The notes below the pieces were generated by a model, which was given only the letters and a program-made list of their open reading frames with translations, had not been told where the DNA came from and searched no databases. 64,000 nucleotides of DNA from Providencia alcalifaciens (GTDB taxonomy: Bacteria > Pseudomonadota > Gammaproteobacteria > Enterobacterales > Enterobacteriaceae). Position 1 is the first letter of the stretch. The number at the start of each line of letters is the position of its first letter. The stretch covers positions 2,790,001 to 2,854,000 of the forward strand of contig NZ_OU659204.1 of assembly GCF_915403165.1 (NCBI RefSeq), read 5' to 3'. Below are positions 36,712 through 48,212 of the stretch, one piece after another. The translations under genes were made by a program, and so were the position numbers.

Positions 36712-37176
36712 TTATTTCCCGAAGCCTTTAGATGGGGTAAAGGTATTATCGATAATCGGCGCAGTATCAGATTGAGGAACATGACACTGTAAGCAGAAAT
36801 AACGATTTGGTGCCACTTCACCTAATACTTTACCCGTCGCATCCATAAAGTGTGTTGGGCTAATACGTGGTGCGCCAGTAGTACGATAATTTTCCACACC
36901 GTGGCACTGCAAACAACGGTTTGTATTGGTAGTAATTTGATACCCTTCAACGCTGTGAGGGATCATCGGTGGTTGGTTAACGTAGTTCAGTGCCATTTTT
37001 TCCTGCTCTTTAGGAATATGAATGCCACTTTCTGGTGTACCTGACACTTCTGGTGATTGAGCCAGATCGACGCCATTCGCCGACCATGCAAAACTGCTCA
37101 CGACAACGGCCATACCCGCTATCCAACGGCTTAAAGCTCTTTTCAGGACCGTTTTTTTCAGGATAAAGTTTTTCAT
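36712..37176 (-). CDS. napB: Diheme cytochrome c NapB
   Basis: 154 residues, signal peptide to about residue 33 (AWSANG), then heme sites CLQCHGVEN and CLQCHVPQ. It forms a complex with NapA in the periplasm. It overlaps napH by four bases. Confidence 0.96.
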   Translation of the reverse strand: MKNFILKKTVLKRALSRWIAGMAVVVSSFAWSANGVDLAQSPEVSGTPESGIHIPKEQEKMALNYVNQPPMIPHSVEGYQITTNTNRCLQCHGVENYRTTGAPRISPTHFMDATGKVLGEVAPNRYFCLQCHVPQSDTAPIIDNTFTPSKGFGK

Positions 37177-38036
37177 GATTTAGCTCCCGAACTCCATTTT
37201 AGTGTTATTTTAAAAACGTCCTCAGCACAGACATCGATACAGCGACCACACGTTGTGCAGTCTTTTGCCGTGATCTCTGCTGGGGCTTGTTTATCAAGAA
37301 CCGGAACGCGCAAAACTTGCGGCTCAGGACAAACGTGGAAACAATCCATACAGCGGTTACACTGCTCTTTTTTATGGGCAGTCACGACCAAAGCCCCTTT
37401 ACACCCCGCGACACCATACAGTGCGCCGAGCGGGCATAAGTGACCACACCAACCATGTTCCACGACCAATAAATCGAATAAAAACAGTGCAACTAAAACT
37501 AAAGCGCCGCTACCAAAACCAAAAATCAAGCTACGTCCCATCAGAGAAACGGGGTTAATCCATTCCCAAAGCAACGTACCTGTTAATGCCGATCCCAACA
37601 AAATCACACCCAGCAAAACATAGCGGATGTAACGTGGGATCGTGGCGGATTGATTAAATTCGAATTTTCGACGTAGCCATGCCGCCGCATCCGTGACCGG
37701 ATTCACAGGGCATACCCAACTACAGAAAACCCGTTTTCCTAACAGGGCATACACCCCGAAAACAATCCCTGCACCGATTAACGCGGAGATCCCCGGTAAG
37801 TAACCACTTGCTAAGCTTTCAAGAGTAATCAGCGGATCCGTCAATGGGATCGTATCCAGTAATAAGCTGCTACTGTAGTTGCCATGTAAGATCCACACGC
37901 CAAACCATGGACCACTTAAAAACATGGCTAACACTAACAACTGACTGGTACGTCTTAATACCAACCATTTATGGCTTCCCCACCACCCTTTTTTCGCCAG
38001 AGCCTCACGTCCGGCATCGTGCTTACGATTTGCCAT
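37173..38036 (-). CDS. napH: Quinol-linked ferredoxin-type protein NapH
   Basis: 287 residues, exactly E. coli length, starting [20 protein letters not shown]. Four helices with the motif [10 protein letters not shown], a second [10 protein letters not shown], and two C-terminal [4Fe-4S] clusters ([28 protein letters not shown]). With NapG it passes electrons from ubiquinol. I take the ATG at 38036 with GGAGGG as ribosome site; it begins within the last codons of napG. Confidence 0.96.
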   Translation of the reverse strand: MANRKHDAGREALAKKGWWGSHKWLVLRRTSQLLVLAMFLSGPWFGVWILHGNYSSSLLLDTIPLTDPLITLESLASGYLPGISALIGAGIVFGVYALLGKRVFCSWVCPVNPVTDAAAWLRRKFEFNQSATIPRYIRYVLLGVILLGSALTGTLLWEWINPVSLMGRSLIFGFGSGALVLVALFLFDLLVVEHGWCGHLCPLGALYGVAGCKGALVVTAHKKEQCNRCMDCFHVCPEPQVLRVPVLDKQAPAEITAKDCTTCGRCIDVCAEDVFKITLKWSSGAKS

Positions 38037-38718
38037 TGTTTCCCTCCAGCCAACCAAAACGGTAATGGTGACCTAATTCCCCTTTCGCCAGCGAACGTGG
38101 CAATACTTTAATTGCCGATTCCTCAAGCACACACGCTTGTTCGCATTTACCGCACCCCGTACAGTAATTACTGTTCACAGTCGGTAAGAAACGCGCGTGT
38201 TTACCGGTTCGATGGTTTTGTTCAAGTTCCAGTGTGATAGCTTCGTCAATCACAGGACAAACTCGGTAGCACACATCGCATCGTAACCCTTGAAAGTTCA
38301 AGCAGTTCTCTTGGTCGAGTAACACTGCCAGTCCCATACGTGCATCATTGATAGAGGCAATATCCTTATCCAACGCACCACTTGGGCACACTTTGGCACA
38401 AGGTATGTCTTCACACATTTCGCACGGGTTTTCACGAGCAATAAAATACGGTGTACCGGCTGCCATGCCAGACGCCAAAGTGGCGAGTTTCAACATGTCG
38501 TAAGGACACGCTTGCACACATTGACCACAGCGCACACAGGCACTTGCAAAGGCACTTTCGTCTAAGGCACCCGGCGGGCGAAGATGCACTCCGCTCGCTC
38601 GAGAGGTTTGTTGCTGAAGCCCCAGTACCACACCAACAGCCGCCAGTCCACCCGCTGCGCGAGCAACATCACGCAAAAAACGGCGGCGACTATTCTGGGA
38701 ACTCGGTTTCTGGGACAT
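38023..38718 (-). CDS. napG: Ferredoxin-type protein NapG
   Basis: 231 residues, the E. coli length. A twin-arginine signal ([16 protein letters not shown]) precedes four [4Fe-4S] motifs: [43 protein letters not shown] and [12 protein letters not shown]. It is exported by Tat and works with NapH. I take the ATG at 38718; the TTG six bases upstream is also in frame. Confidence 0.96.
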   Translation of the reverse strand: MSQKPSSQNSRRRFLRDVARAAGGLAAVGVVLGLQQQTSRASGVHLRPPGALDESAFASACVRCGQCVQACPYDMLKLATLASGMAAGTPYFIARENPCEMCEDIPCAKVCPSGALDKDIASINDARMGLAVLLDQENCLNFQGLRCDVCYRVCPVIDEAITLELEQNHRTGKHARFLPTVNSNYCTGCGKCEQACVLEESAIKVLPRSLAKGELGHHYRFGWLEGNNGKS

Positions 38719-38724
38719 ACGCAA

Positions 38725-41211
38725 TTACACCTTTTCTAATTTAACCGCACATTTCTTGTAATCCGTCTCTTTCGATAGCGGATCCGTTGCATCCAAAGTG
38801 AGGTTGTTCACTAACTGAGATGCATCGAAGAATGCCATATAAATCAAGCCTTTTGGTGGTCGATTACGGCCACGAGTTTCCACGGTTGAGAGCACTTCAC
38901 CACGGCGAGAAAGCACTTTTACTTTATCCCCACGGCGTAAGTCTTTCGCTTTTGCGTCCAGCGGGTTCATAAACACTACCGATTCAGGGAATGCACGGTG
39001 TAATTCAGGCACACGGCGAGTCATACTGCCAGTATGCCAATGCTCAAGAACACGTCCTGTGGATAACCATAAATCGTATTCTGCATCTGGCGCTTCTGCT
39101 GCTGGTTCAAATGGCAGTGCAAAAATCACCGCTTTACCATCTGGCTTGCCGTAGAATTGATAACCCTGTCCGGCTTTTACGTAAGGGTCATTACCTTCGC
39201 TGTAACGCCATTGAGTTTCTTTACCATCCACGACTGGCCAGCGGATACCGCGAGCTTTGTGGTATGCATCAAAATCAGCTAAGTCATGACCATGACCACG
39301 GCCGAAACTTGCATACTCTTCAAACAGCCCTTTTTGCAGGTAAAAGCCGAGTTCACGGGATTCATCATTCAGCTGATCAGCGGCCAGTTCTGTAATTGGG
39401 AATTTGGTCACTGATTCGTTAGCAAACAGAATGTCGTATAACGTTTTTCCACGATATTCTGGTTTCTTCGCTAATAACTCTTCCGGCCAAACGTCTTCCG
39501 CTTTGAAGCGGCGAGAGAACAGCACCATCTGCATTAAGTCAGATTTTGCTTCGCCCGGTGCAGGCACTTGTTGACGCCAGAATTGAGTACGACGCTCTGC
39601 GTTACCGTATGCCCCTTCTTTTTCTACCCACATTGCAGTTGGTAGAATTAAGTCCGCCGTCAGTGCGCTGACAGTTGGGTATGGGTCAGATACCACGATA
39701 AAGTTACGCGGATCACGCCAGCCCGGCATACGCTCTTCATTAATATTTGGGCCAGCCTGCATATTGTTATTGCACATCACCCAGTAGAAATTGAGCTTGC
39801 CATCTTTTAATGCGCGGTCTTGAGCAACAGCATGTAATCCCACTTTTTCTGGGATAGTTCCCGCTGGTAACTTCCAAACGTTCTCCACTTTTTCACGGTG
39901 CTTTTCGTTGGTGACTACCATGTCGGCAGGTAAACGGTGAGAGAAAGTTCCCACTTCACGCGCGGTACCACAGGCTGACGGCTGACCCGTTAAGGAGAAC
40001 GGCCCACAACCTGGTTGAGAAATTTTACCGGTCAATAAGTGCAGGTTATACGCCAAGTTATTCGCCCAGACACCACGAGTGTGCTGGTTGAAGCCCATTG
40101 TCCAGTAGGAAACCACTTTCACATTAGGGTCTGCATACAGCTTAGCTAGCGCTTCTAACTGATCTTTCGGAACACCCGTCATTTCAGCGGTTTTGTCGAG
40201 GGTATATTCCGCAACAAATGCTTTGTACTCTTCGAATGTCATTGGATCAGAGGCATCTGATCCTGGGTTTTTCGCCTTCTGCTCTAAAGGATGCGTTGGA
40301 CGTAAACCATAACCAATATCAGTAACCCCACGACGTAAATTAACGTGTTTATCGAGGAAGTCCTGATTCACCGCATTGTTTTGAATAATGTAGTTAGCAA
40401 TGTAGTTGAGGATCACTAAGTCTGATTGCGGCGTAAAGACAATGCCGTTATCCGCTAATTCGAAGCTTCGGTGTTTAAATGTAGACAGTACCGCCACACG
40501 AACATCAGGGTTAGATAGACGACGGTTGGTGATACGCGACCATAAAATTGGGTGCATTTCCGCCATGTTCGACCCCCACAGCACGAAAGCATCTGCATGT
40601 TCGATATCATCGTAACAGCCCATCGGTTCATCCATACCAAAGGTACGCATAAAGCCTACAACCGCTGATGCCATACAGTGACGCGCATTTGGGTCTAAGT
40701 TATTTGAACGGAAGCCACCTTTAAATAGTTTAGATGCAGCATAACCTTCCCAAACCGTCCACTGACCGGAACCAAACATTCCGATACCTTCTGGACCTTT
40801 CTCTTTGAGGGTGGTTTTGACTTTCTCTTCCATCACATCAAAGGCTTTTTCCCATGTTATTGGGGTAAATTCACCGTTTTTATCGTACTCACCGTCTTTC
40901 ATACGCAGAAGCGGTTGAGTTAAACGGTCTTTTCCGTACATGATTTTTGGTAGGAAATAGCCTTTAATGCAGTTCAAACCACGGTTTACAGGGGCTTCAG
41001 GGTCACCTTGGCTCGCAACGATACGTCCGTTTTGCGTTCCGACTAAGACCCCACAACCTGTACCGCAGAAACGGCAAGGTGCTTTATCCCATTTAATGCT
41101 TTCTTGCTGACCAACCACTGCTTTCGCAATACTTGGTACGCCAACGCCTGCCGCCGCAGCAGCGGCCGCTATCGCATTGGCTTTCATAAAGCTACGACGA
41201 CTGAGTTTCAT
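38725..41211 (-). CDS. napA: Periplasmic nitrate reductase catalytic subunit NapA
   Basis: 828 residues, identical in length to E. coli NapA. A twin-arginine signal [20 protein letters not shown], then the [4Fe-4S] motif [12 protein letters not shown]...GLNCIKGYF, then the molybdenum-ligand cysteine in [13 protein letters not shown]. It reduces nitrate to nitrite in the periplasm using a bis-MGD cofactor. It overlaps napD by four bases. Confidence 0.98.
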   Translation of the reverse strand: MKLSRRSFMKANAIAAAAAAAGVGVPSIAKAVVGQQESIKWDKAPCRFCGTGCGVLVGTQNGRIVASQGDPEAPVNRGLNCIKGYFLPKIMYGKDRLTQPLLRMKDGEYDKNGEFTPITWEKAFDVMEEKVKTTLKEKGPEGIGMFGSGQWTVWEGYAASKLFKGGFRSNNLDPNARHCMASAVVGFMRTFGMDEPMGCYDDIEHADAFVLWGSNMAEMHPILWSRITNRRLSNPDVRVAVLSTFKHRSFELADNGIVFTPQSDLVILNYIANYIIQNNAVNQDFLDKHVNLRRGVTDIGYGLRPTHPLEQKAKNPGSDASDPMTFEEYKAFVAEYTLDKTAEMTGVPKDQLEALAKLYADPNVKVVSYWTMGFNQHTRGVWANNLAYNLHLLTGKISQPGCGPFSLTGQPSACGTAREVGTFSHRLPADMVVTNEKHREKVENVWKLPAGTIPEKVGLHAVAQDRALKDGKLNFYWVMCNNNMQAGPNINEERMPGWRDPRNFIVVSDPYPTVSALTADLILPTAMWVEKEGAYGNAERRTQFWRQQVPAPGEAKSDLMQMVLFSRRFKAEDVWPEELLAKKPEYRGKTLYDILFANESVTKFPITELAADQLNDESRELGFYLQKGLFEEYASFGRGHGHDLADFDAYHKARGIRWPVVDGKETQWRYSEGNDPYVKAGQGYQFYGKPDGKAVIFALPFEPAAEAPDAEYDLWLSTGRVLEHWHTGSMTRRVPELHRAFPESVVFMNPLDAKAKDLRRGDKVKVLSRRGEVLSTVETRGRNRPPKGLIYMAFFDASQLVNNLTLDATDPLSKETDYKKCAVKLEKV

Positions 41212-41471
41212 ACTTTTTCCTCACATTGCTCATCCTGCTGGTGATAAACCAGTGAAACATCCAATACACCATCGATATCACGGATGAAATCGATAGTATC
41301 TAAAAGCGTTTTGCTGTCTTCCCCTTCCACAACCACAATTAACTTGCCATTTTCAGGAGAGGAAATAGCCACTTCGCAGTTGGGTTCTTGATGTAATTCA
41401 TCTGTCACAGCTGGAATGCGTTCACTTTTGACTTGAACAATCAAACTGCAAACTTGCCAGTTATTGTGCAT
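41208..41471 (-). CDS. napD: NapA chaperone NapD
   Basis: 87 residues from the ATG at 41471 ([19 protein letters not shown]), the E. coli length, preceded by GGAG at 8 bases. It binds the NapA twin-arginine signal and prevents early export. It overlaps the end of napF by 11 bases. Confidence 0.95.
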   Translation of the reverse strand: MHNNWQVCSLIVQVKSERIPAVTDELHQEPNCEVAISSPENGKLIVVVEGEDSKTLLDTIDFIRDIDGVLDVSLVYHQQDEQCEEKV

Positions 41472-41952
41472 CTTCATGCTCCATGGTAATGGCTGATACA
41501 GGGCATCCCGCGACACATGCGCCACAACCTGTACAACCCTGCATATCAATGTTTGGCTGGTAAATACCAGCCAGTGATGGACGAAAGGCGATCACTTGAG
41601 GCTCACAACTGTCTTCACAACGGCGACATTCAATCGATTTGTACGCCAGACAGTGTTGCCCAATGGCAATCTTGATATTCCAAGGCTGGGTATTTTGAGG
41701 AAGGAATATAGGCTCAGGACAGGCTTCTGCACATGCATAACAGAATGTGCATTCACCACGCTGAAAATCGACCATGGGATAGCCACCAGGACCCGGTTGC
41801 AAAATTGCAGTTTCACAACTCGATATACACTGGTTACAACGAGTGCACTGTTCAATAAAACGTGCTTCGCTACCACTCCATGGTGGTCGAATTACGGGTG
41901 CAGCATTACGCCAAGCCCCCGTTAAAACTCCCCGACGGGTGATATCAACCAT
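41461..41952 (-). CDS. napF: Ferredoxin-type protein NapF
   Basis: 163 residues (E. coli 164) from ATG 41952. Four cysteine groups: CTRCNQCISSCE, CTFCYACAEACPEP, CRRCEDSCEP and CTGCGACVAGCP. It is a cytoplasmic Fe-S protein that assists NapA maturation. It heads the nap operon, divergent from nrfA. Confidence 0.95.
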   Translation of the reverse strand: MVDITRRGVLTGAWRNAAPVIRPPWSGSEARFIEQCTRCNQCISSCETAILQPGPGGYPMVDFQRGECTFCYACAEACPEPIFLPQNTQPWNIKIAIGQHCLAYKSIECRRCEDSCEPQVIAFRPSLAGIYQPNIDMQGCTGCGACVAGCPVSAITMEHEDAQ

Positions 41953-42063
41953 GTTTATTTCCTTTACATTGCCCAACCAAAAACTGCTAAAAGAGACTGA
42001 TAAACCGTACTTTTTATATGATTATTTATTGTGAATATTAATTAGCTAACTATCAAAAATACA

Positions 42064-42079
42064 TACTACCTAGTAGGTA
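42064..42079. promoter_or_regulatory. Candidate NarP 7-2-7 site near napF
   Basis: TACTACC-TA-GTAGGTA is a perfect inverted repeat; the right heptamer matches AKRGGTA at 6 of 7 positions. It lies 112 bases before the napF start. NarP activates nap in E. coli. Confidence 0.6.
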
Positions 42080-42266
42080 AACTTACTTTTGGCATTATTA
42101 TGAAGAAAATAGTCATTCTTTGACGTTTCACATCGAAGACAAAGTTCAAACATCGAGAAATGCGGATTTGAGGTCGTTTTATAATTATTCATTAACATTT
42201 CATAAATATGATTTGCGAATTTAAACCTTATTTTTAATAGTCAAATTTATAATTAATGAAAATATA

Positions 42267-42282
42267 TACCACTAAAGTAGTA
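42267..42282. promoter_or_regulatory. Candidate NarP 7-2-7 site in the nap-nrf region
   Basis: TACCACT-AA-AGTAGTA with 7-2-7 spacing; the left half matches TACYYMT at 6 of 7 positions, the right half is weaker (5 of 7). NarP/NarL sites also control nrf. Confidence 0.5.
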
Positions 42283-42567
42283 TATGATGAGCACTTTTAC
42301 AAAAAACTATATTTACTTTTTTTGATTTTACGCACGTTTTAATTCAAAAATTAACCAACTTATTTATCTATCATATTAGTAAAAATATAATTTATGATAA
42401 ATATCAGTATGATAATTAAAATCACAAAGTGTAAATAACAATCATTATTATTTGATAATTTAATCCACACTCTGCGTTAAAAAATAAAATTTAATATTTT
42501 TTTATTTATTCAACTTTCTCCATTTTTATTATTTTTCATCGATTAAAAAGTAAACTCATTTTAATTA

Positions 42568-42581
42568 TTGATCAAAGACAA
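42568..42581 (+). promoter_or_regulatory. Candidate FNR site of the nrf promoter
   Basis: TTGAT-CAAA-GACAA matches TTGATnnnnATCAA with one perfect half. A -10-like TAATTA at 42604-42609 fits a class II FNR promoter (centre about -41.5). The nrfA start codon is at 42711. Confidence 0.5.
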
Positions 42582-42710
42582 TATTTTTTGTGTGGTTTTT
42601 TGCTAATTATATAAGTTGGCAATTGTCTGATAGCAATAGTGCGATTGTTATCAAATATAAAAATAAATACAGCTAATGGGATGGCTGGCTTAAAAACACT
42701 CGAGGCCCTT

Positions 42711-44144
42711 ATGGCAAAGATAAGAAATAATGCACTGTACCTACTGAGTGTGCTTGCAGGGATATTTCTATTTACCTCTGTACAGGCACAAACTCCAACA
42801 AAAGATTCCACATCAACCATCAACGCTCGAAACGAAACGTTTGAAGCGGCACACCCTGATCAATACCATTCATGGCGAGCGACTTCAGAACAATCACAAC
42901 GAGAAGATGCACTGGCTGAAGATCCGCGCCTAGTCATCTTATGGGCTGGGTATCCATTCTCTCGTGACTACAGCAAGCCTCGTGGTCACGCCTACGCGAT
43001 TACCGATGTTCGTGAAACACTGCGAACAGGTGCGCCAAAAAATGCTGAGGATGGCCCTCTTCCTATGGCATGTTGGAGCTGTAAAAGCCCTGACGTTGCT
43101 CGGTTAATTCAGGAACATGGGGAAGATGGCTACTTCAAAGGTAAATGGGCAAAAGGTGGCCCTGAAGTCGTCAACGTATTGGGCTGTGCGGATTGCCACA
43201 AAACAGACTCCCCTGAGTTTGCCAAAGGTAAGCCTGAGCTCACTCTTTCTCGCCCATATGCTGAGCGTGCCATGGAAACCATCGGCAAACCTTTCGATAA
43301 AGCGAGCCGCTTCGACCAACAATCTATGGTGTGCGGTCAATGCCACGTTGAATACTATTTCTCTGGCGAAACCAAAGCGGTGAAATTTCCTTGGGATAAC
43401 GGCACCAAAGTCGAAGACATGGAAGTGTACTACGACAACATTGCCTTCTCTGACTGGACAAACTCCCTGTCTAAAGCCCCAATGATTAAAGCTCAACACC
43501 CTGAGTATGAAACTTGGAGCGCAGGCATCCACGGCAAAAACAATGTGACCTGTATCGACTGTCATATGCCGAAGCTGCAAAACGAAAAAGGCGAACTCTA
43601 TACCAGTCATAAAATCGGCAATCCATTCGATAACTTTGAACAGACTTGTAGCAGTTGCCACACACAAAGCAAAGAGCAGCTGCAAAGCGTTGTTGCTGAG
43701 CGTAAAAAAGCTATCCAAGAGATGAAAATCAAAGTGGAAGATCAGTTAGTACGCGCCCACTTTGAAGCTAAAGCCGCTTGGGATGCGGGTGCAACCGATG
43801 CTGAAATGAAAGATATCCTTGCCGATATCCGTCATGCACAGTGGCGTTGGGATTTAGCTATCGCGTCACACGGTATCCACATGCATGCTCCAGATGAAGG
43901 GTTACGTATGCTCGGTGGTGCAATGGATAAAGCCGCCGATGCGCGAACAAAACTGGCGCGTTTACTGGGTTCAAAAGGCATTACTCATGAAATCGCGATC
44001 CCGGATATCTCCACCAAAGATAAAGCGCAGCAAGCTATCGGCTTGGATATGCAGAAAATTAATGCCGAAAAACAAGAGTTTTTAAAGACAGTGGTACCCG
44101 AATGGGATGCACAAGCTCGTAAAAACGACCTGTTAGCCAAATAA
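42711..44144 (+). CDS. nrfA: Cytochrome c nitrite reductase NrfA (ammonia-forming)
   Basis: 477 residues (E. coli 478). A signal peptide ([20 protein letters not shown]) is followed by the active-site heme motif CWSCK at 121-125, with lysine as heme ligand, and four CXXCH sites ([30 protein letters not shown]). Catalytic Tyr and His lie in HVEYYFSG and [11 protein letters not shown]. It reduces nitrite to ammonium in six electrons. The ATG at 42711 has GAGG; a start at 42639 would add an unlikely 24 residues. CWSCK requires the NrfEFG heme lyase encoded downstream. Confidence 0.98.
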   Translation: MAKIRNNALYLLSVLAGIFLFTSVQAQTPTKDSTSTINARNETFEAAHPDQYHSWRATSEQSQREDALAEDPRLVILWAGYPFSRDYSKPRGHAYAITDVRETLRTGAPKNAEDGPLPMACWSCKSPDVARLIQEHGEDGYFKGKWAKGGPEVVNVLGCADCHKTDSPEFAKGKPELTLSRPYAERAMETIGKPFDKASRFDQQSMVCGQCHVEYYFSGETKAVKFPWDNGTKVEDMEVYYDNIAFSDWTNSLSKAPMIKAQHPEYETWSAGIHGKNNVTCIDCHMPKLQNEKGELYTSHKIGNPFDNFEQTCSSCHTQSKEQLQSVVAERKKAIQEMKIKVEDQLVRAHFEAKAAWDAGATDAEMKDILADIRHAQWRWDLAIASHGIHMHAPDEGLRMLGGAMDKAADARTKLARLLGSKGITHEIAIPDISTKDKAQQAIGLDMQKINAEKQEFLKTVVPEWDAQARKNDLLAK

Positions 44145-44189
44145 CCACTCACCCCAGTTCACTGGGGTGCGATAACCAATGGAGTGAAT

Positions 44190-44762
44190 ATGAGCGTACT
44201 ACGTTCGTTATTAACTGCTGGGGTGCTGGCGTCAGGCTTGTTATGGGCGATATCCGCGTCGGCAACACCACAAATGGCTGAAGAAGCTAACAAAGACGGT
44301 CGTTGGCAAGTTACGCAGCAGCGTAATCCAGACAAGGCTTGCCTTGATTGCCATAAACCCGATAAAGAAGGGATGCATGGCACCCATGCTGAGGTCATCA
44401 ACCCGAATAATAATTTGCCAGTGACGTGCACCAATTGCCACGGCAAACCGGGTCCCAATCACCGTGAAGGCGTCAAAGACGTCATGCGGTTTAATGATCC
44501 AATGTACAGTGTGGAACAACAAAATAGCGTCTGTTTATCTTGTCACTTACCTGAACAACTGCAAAAAGCGTTTTGGCCCCACGATGTTCACGTGACCAAA
44601 GTGGCTTGTGCGAGTTGTCATGACCTCCATCCAAAGCAAGACACCATGAAAGTGCTGAGCGATAAAGGTAAGGTCAAAATCTGTGTGGATTGCCACTCAG
44701 ATCAGCGAGATAACCCGAACTTTAACCCCGCTGCGGTGAATGTTCTTAAGGAGCAGCCATGA
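44190..44762 (+). CDS. nrfB: Pentaheme cytochrome c NrfB
   Basis: 190 residues (E. coli 188). Signal peptide ending SASA, then five heme motifs: [32 protein letters not shown] and CVDCHSDQ. It carries electrons to NrfA. Start: ATG 44190 with GGAG five bases before; a GTG at 44184 is also in frame. It overlaps nrfC by four bases. Confidence 0.96.
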   Translation: MSVLRSLLTAGVLASGLLWAISASATPQMAEEANKDGRWQVTQQRNPDKACLDCHKPDKEGMHGTHAEVINPNNNLPVTCTNCHGKPGPNHREGVKDVMRFNDPMYSVEQQNSVCLSCHLPEQLQKAFWPHDVHVTKVACASCHDLHPKQDTMKVLSDKGKVKICVDCHSDQRDNPNFNPAAVNVLKEQP

Positions 44763-45430
44763 GTTGTTCTCGTCGTCAATTCATAATCTATTCAGGCGCA
44801 CTGGCGGCGGTAGGCGGTGTGGCGGGGCATTCCCTCGCCAATACCATGAAAGTTGACGGGGTGCGATATGGCATGATCCACGATGAAACACTGTGTATCG
44901 GCTGTACCGCCTGTATGGATGCATGTCGGGAAGTCAACCAAGTTCCAGAAGGCGTATCACGCCTAACGATTATTCGCAGTGAACCTATTGGTCAATTTCC
45001 TGACGTCAAATATCGGTTCTTCCGCCACTCTTGCCAACATTGTGAACATGCCCCATGTGTCGATGTATGTCCTACAGGGGCTTCATTCATTGATAAAACC
45101 ACGGGGATTGTGGATGTAAACCCCGATCTGTGCGTTGGCTGTCAATACTGTATTGCCGCCTGCCCTTACCGCGTCAGATTTATTCATCCCATCAGCAAAA
45201 CCGCCGATAAATGCGATTTTTGCCGTAAAACCAATCTCAAAAAAGGGAAGCAACCAGCTTGTGTCGAAGCGTGTCCAACCAATGCGTTGGTGTTCGGTAA
45301 TTTAGATGATCCAAACAGTGCGGTGTCGCTAATGCTCCATGAAAAACCGACCTATCGATTCAAAATTGCACTGGGAACGAAACCCAAAATGTACCGAGTT
45401 CCCTTTAAATATGGGGAGGTTAGCCAATGA
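44759..45430 (+). CDS. nrfC: Fe-S subunit NrfC
   Basis: 223 residues. An N-terminal SRRQFI twin-arginine-like signal precedes four [4Fe-4S] cysteine groups ([48 protein letters not shown]...CVEACP). It links the membrane protein NrfD to NrfB. It overlaps nrfD by four bases. Confidence 0.96.
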   Translation: MSCSRRQFIIYSGALAAVGGVAGHSLANTMKVDGVRYGMIHDETLCIGCTACMDACREVNQVPEGVSRLTIIRSEPIGQFPDVKYRFFRHSCQHCEHAPCVDVCPTGASFIDKTTGIVDVNPDLCVGCQYCIAACPYRVRFIHPISKTADKCDFCRKTNLKKGKQPACVEACPTNALVFGNLDDPNSAVSLMLHEKPTYRFKIALGTKPKMYRVPFKYGEVSQ

Positions 45431-46383
45431 CAACCACTTCAGCTTTTCATTTTGAGTCGTTAGTCTGGGACTGGCCTATCGCCGTTTACCTGTTTTTGAT
45501 TGGTATCTCTGCGGGGTTAGTGGTTCTGGCAGTATTGATGCGCCAATATGTCCCCAATGCTGCCACCAGCAATAGTACTATCATGCGTACCACGCTAATT
45601 TTAGCCCCGACTACCATTATTCTCGGTCTACTGATCCTCATTTTCCACTTAACCCGTCCATGGACGTTCTGGAAATTGATGTTTCACTACAGCCCAACTT
45701 CTGTGATGTCCATGGGGGTGATGCTGTTTCAAGTTTACATGGCAGTGCTAGTGGTTTGGCTGGCTAAAATTTATGAGCAGGAGCTCATTGGGTTGCAACA
45801 AAAATGGCTTCCTAAGCTAACAATAGTACCTCGCGTTTTAGGTTGGTTAAGTCGCATCATGCGCGGGTTAGATATTGCTATGCTAGTCTTAGCCGTATTA
45901 CTCGGAGCTTATACGGGATTCTTGTTATCGGCCCTAAAATCCTATCCGTTCTTAAACAACCCAATATTACCGGCTTTATTCCTCTTTTCAGGAATTTCGT
46001 CGGGACTGGCGGTGAGTTTACTGGCAGTAGTCCTGCGCTATCGCAAAAATGTTCATAACCCTGAAACGGCCTTTTTACACCGCGTAGAAAGCTTCGTCGT
46101 CTGGTTAGAGATATTTCTGCTAGCAGCCTTCTTTGTGGGGTTGGCGCTCGGTGATGATGGCAAACTGCGTTCGTTAATTGCGGCATTAGGCGGTGGTTTC
46201 TGGACGTGGTGGTTCTGGCTTGGCGTCGTGGGGATTGGGTTTGTTATTCCCCTTGCGTTGAAAAAATGGCAACAACAAGGTAGCCAAGCTTTTCGGGTTA
46301 TTGTGGTCAGTGGCGCAAGCTTAATTGGCGTGTTTTTCCTGCGTTTCTTTGTCCTGTACGCCGGACAATTAACGGTCGCATAA
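45427..46383 (+). CDS. nrfD: Membrane quinol dehydrogenase subunit NrfD
   Basis: 318 residues with eight or so helices of the NrfD/PsrC family, beginning ESLVWDWPIAVYLFLIGISAG. It oxidises menaquinol and hands electrons to NrfC. It is the only integral membrane subunit of the electron-input branch. Confidence 0.95.
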   Translation: MTTTSAFHFESLVWDWPIAVYLFLIGISAGLVVLAVLMRQYVPNAATSNSTIMRTTLILAPTTIILGLLILIFHLTRPWTFWKLMFHYSPTSVMSMGVMLFQVYMAVLVVWLAKIYEQELIGLQQKWLPKLTIVPRVLGWLSRIMRGLDIAMLVLAVLLGAYTGFLLSALKSYPFLNNPILPALFLFSGISSGLAVSLLAVVLRYRKNVHNPETAFLHRVESFVVWLEIFLLAAFFVGLALGDDGKLRSLIAALGGGFWTWWFWLGVVGIGFVIPLALKKWQQQGSQAFRVIVVSGASLIGVFFLRFFVLYAGQLTVA

Positions 46384-46406
46384 CCGACTTAGAATAAAGG
46401 TGATAC

Positions 46407-48212
46407 TTGGAAATTTTCCTTCCCGAAATAGGGTTTATCAGTTTGCTACTGGCGCTGTGTATCACCGGCTATCATACCCTGTTGGGGTTTATTGGCGTTT
46501 TCAGGCACGTCCCGAGGCAAATGTCTCAGGGCGTGCTCTGGACATCTTTGCAATTCACTTTTTTATTAACTGCGTTTCTCTGCTTAACCGCCAGCTTTGT
46601 TTTCAGTGATTTTTCCGTTATCTATGTAGCTCAACATAGCCACAGTTTATCCCCTCTGGTTATCAAAATTGCTGCCGTCTGGGGAGGGCACGAAGGTTCG
46701 CTGCTTCTGTGGGTGCTGTTTTTCTCCGGCTGGAGTACCTTCTTTGCATGGCGTTATCGCCGCCAAAATAGCCCGTTTTTCCCTTTAACGTTGTGTGTAC
46801 TGGCGGCTATTTGCACGGCATTATTACTGTTTGTTGTGTTCTATTCCAACCCGTTTGAACGCCTGTTTCCGCCTGCCATTGAAGGGCGCGATCTCAATCC
46901 GATGCTGCAACATTGGGGGCTAATTTTACACCCGCCGCTACTTTACCTTGGTTACAGCGGATTGATGCTAGTGGCAGCGTTAGTGCTCGCGTCATTAATG
47001 GCGACGCCCACCCTACTTCCTGAAAATTCCAGCCAGCCTATTGCTCAATTGTGTTGGCGCTTTGCGGTTCCAAGTTGGTGCATACTCACTAGCGGTATCA
47101 TCCTCGGTTCTTGGTGGGCATACAGTGAATTGGGCTGGGGAGGATGGTGGTTTTGGGATCCGGTTGAAAACGCATCCTTACTTCCTTGGCTTTCAGCCAC
47201 GGCATTGCTGCACAGTTTATCCATTACTCGCCGAACAGGGCTGTATCGCCACTGGAGTCTGTTGCTGGCGATTATCACATTAATTTTAGCGCTGCTCGGT
47301 ACACTGATTGTCCGCTCTGGGATCTTAGTGTCCGTTCATGCGTTCGCCTTAGACAACGTGCGTGCCGTTCCGCTATTTTTGCTATTTAGCATTTTAAGCC
47401 TTGGTGCGCTGTTTATTTATGGTTGGAAGGCAAAATTTCCCCTTCAAGAGCCTCGGCGAAAAACATCACGAGAAATCTATTTATTACTGACATTGATTTT
47501 GTTTACCACGGTTTTATGCATCGTACTGACTGGCACGTTATACCCGATGCTCTATGGGCTATTAGGCTTAGGTAAAATTTCTGTCGGTGCTCCGTATTTC
47601 AACCTAACGTTATTGCCATTTGGTCTGTTCATGCTAGTGGTGATGGTGCTTGCCACGCTCAAATATCGTGATATTGCCAAGAACGAAAATCACAAGCCAC
47701 TTCAACGGCTGTTGATTATTGTGCAGCAAAAGTTTCCTGCCCTTGTCGCTCACGCTGGGGTTGTTCTGTTCGCCATGGGGATTACCCTTTCCTCAACACA
47801 AAAAGTAGAAATTAGCCAAAATATCGCCGTCGGGCAATCTATCTCAGTTGGCGGATATCAATTCCAATTTCAGCAATTGCAACTGGCAGCTGAATCCAAC
47901 TACACCACCGAGAAAGCGCTGATCCATGTCAGTCAAAATGTAGATGAAAATATCGCTCAAAACTCAAAAAATGGCTTTGTTCTTGTCACTGAGCGCCGCC
48001 TATATATGGCTCGCCAGCAACTGATGATAGAACCGGGGATCCACTGGGGGTGGCTGCGTTCTTGGTATGTAGTGCTGGGGGAAAAAACGGGCACTGAGCG
48101 CTATGCAATGCGTTTTTATGTACAAGAAGGCATTCAATGGATTTGGGGTGGTGGATTTGTGATGTGCTTAGGTGCGCTGATGAGTTGGTTTAGGGGGCGA
48201 AAAAATGATTAA
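46407..48212 (+). CDS. nrfE: NrfA-specific heme lyase subunit NrfE
   Basis: 601 residues, a CcmF paralogue with the WWD motif [20 protein letters not shown] and [17 protein letters not shown]. The start is a TTG at 46407 with AAAGG seven bases upstream; no ATG is better placed. With NrfF and NrfG it attaches the CWSCK heme of NrfA. It overlaps the next gene by eight bases. Confidence 0.94.
   Translation: MEIFLPEIGFISLLLALCITGYHTLLGFIGVFRHVPRQMSQGVLWTSLQFTFLLTAFLCLTASFVFSDFSVIYVAQHSHSLSPLVIKIAAVWGGHEGSLLLWVLFFSGWSTFFAWRYRRQNSPFFPLTLCVLAAICTALLLFVVFYSNPFERLFPPAIEGRDLNPMLQHWGLILHPPLLYLGYSGLMLVAALVLASLMATPTLLPENSSQPIAQLCWRFAVPSWCILTSGIILGSWWAYSELGWGGWWFWDPVENASLLPWLSATALLHSLSITRRTGLYRHWSLLLAIITLILALLGTLIVRSGILVSVHAFALDNVRAVPLFLLFSILSLGALFIYGWKAKFPLQEPRRKTSREIYLLLTLILFTTVLCIVLTGTLYPMLYGLLGLGKISVGAPYFNLTLLPFGLFMLVVMVLATLKYRDIAKNENHKPLQRLLIIVQQKFPALVAHAGVVLFAMGITLSSTQKVEISQNIAVGQSISVGGYQFQFQQLQLAAESNYTTEKALIHVSQNVDENIAQNSKNGFVLVTERRLYMARQQLMIEPGIHWGWLRSWYVVLGEKTGTERYAMRFYVQEGIQWIWGGGFVMCLGALMSWFRGRKND

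Larger units (their letters stand above)
41953..42566. other. napF-nrfA divergent regulatory region
   Basis: Strongly AT-rich, no gene. It holds two 7-2-7 inverted repeats of the NarL/NarP type (described separately) and the divergent promoters of nap and nrf. A DNA-bending or H-NS role for the AT-rich part is possible. Confidence 0.6.

Noticed and set aside
43104..43718. 204-codon open frame antisense to nrfA
   Set aside because: Shadow of a highly conserved gene; no homology pattern or ribosome site.
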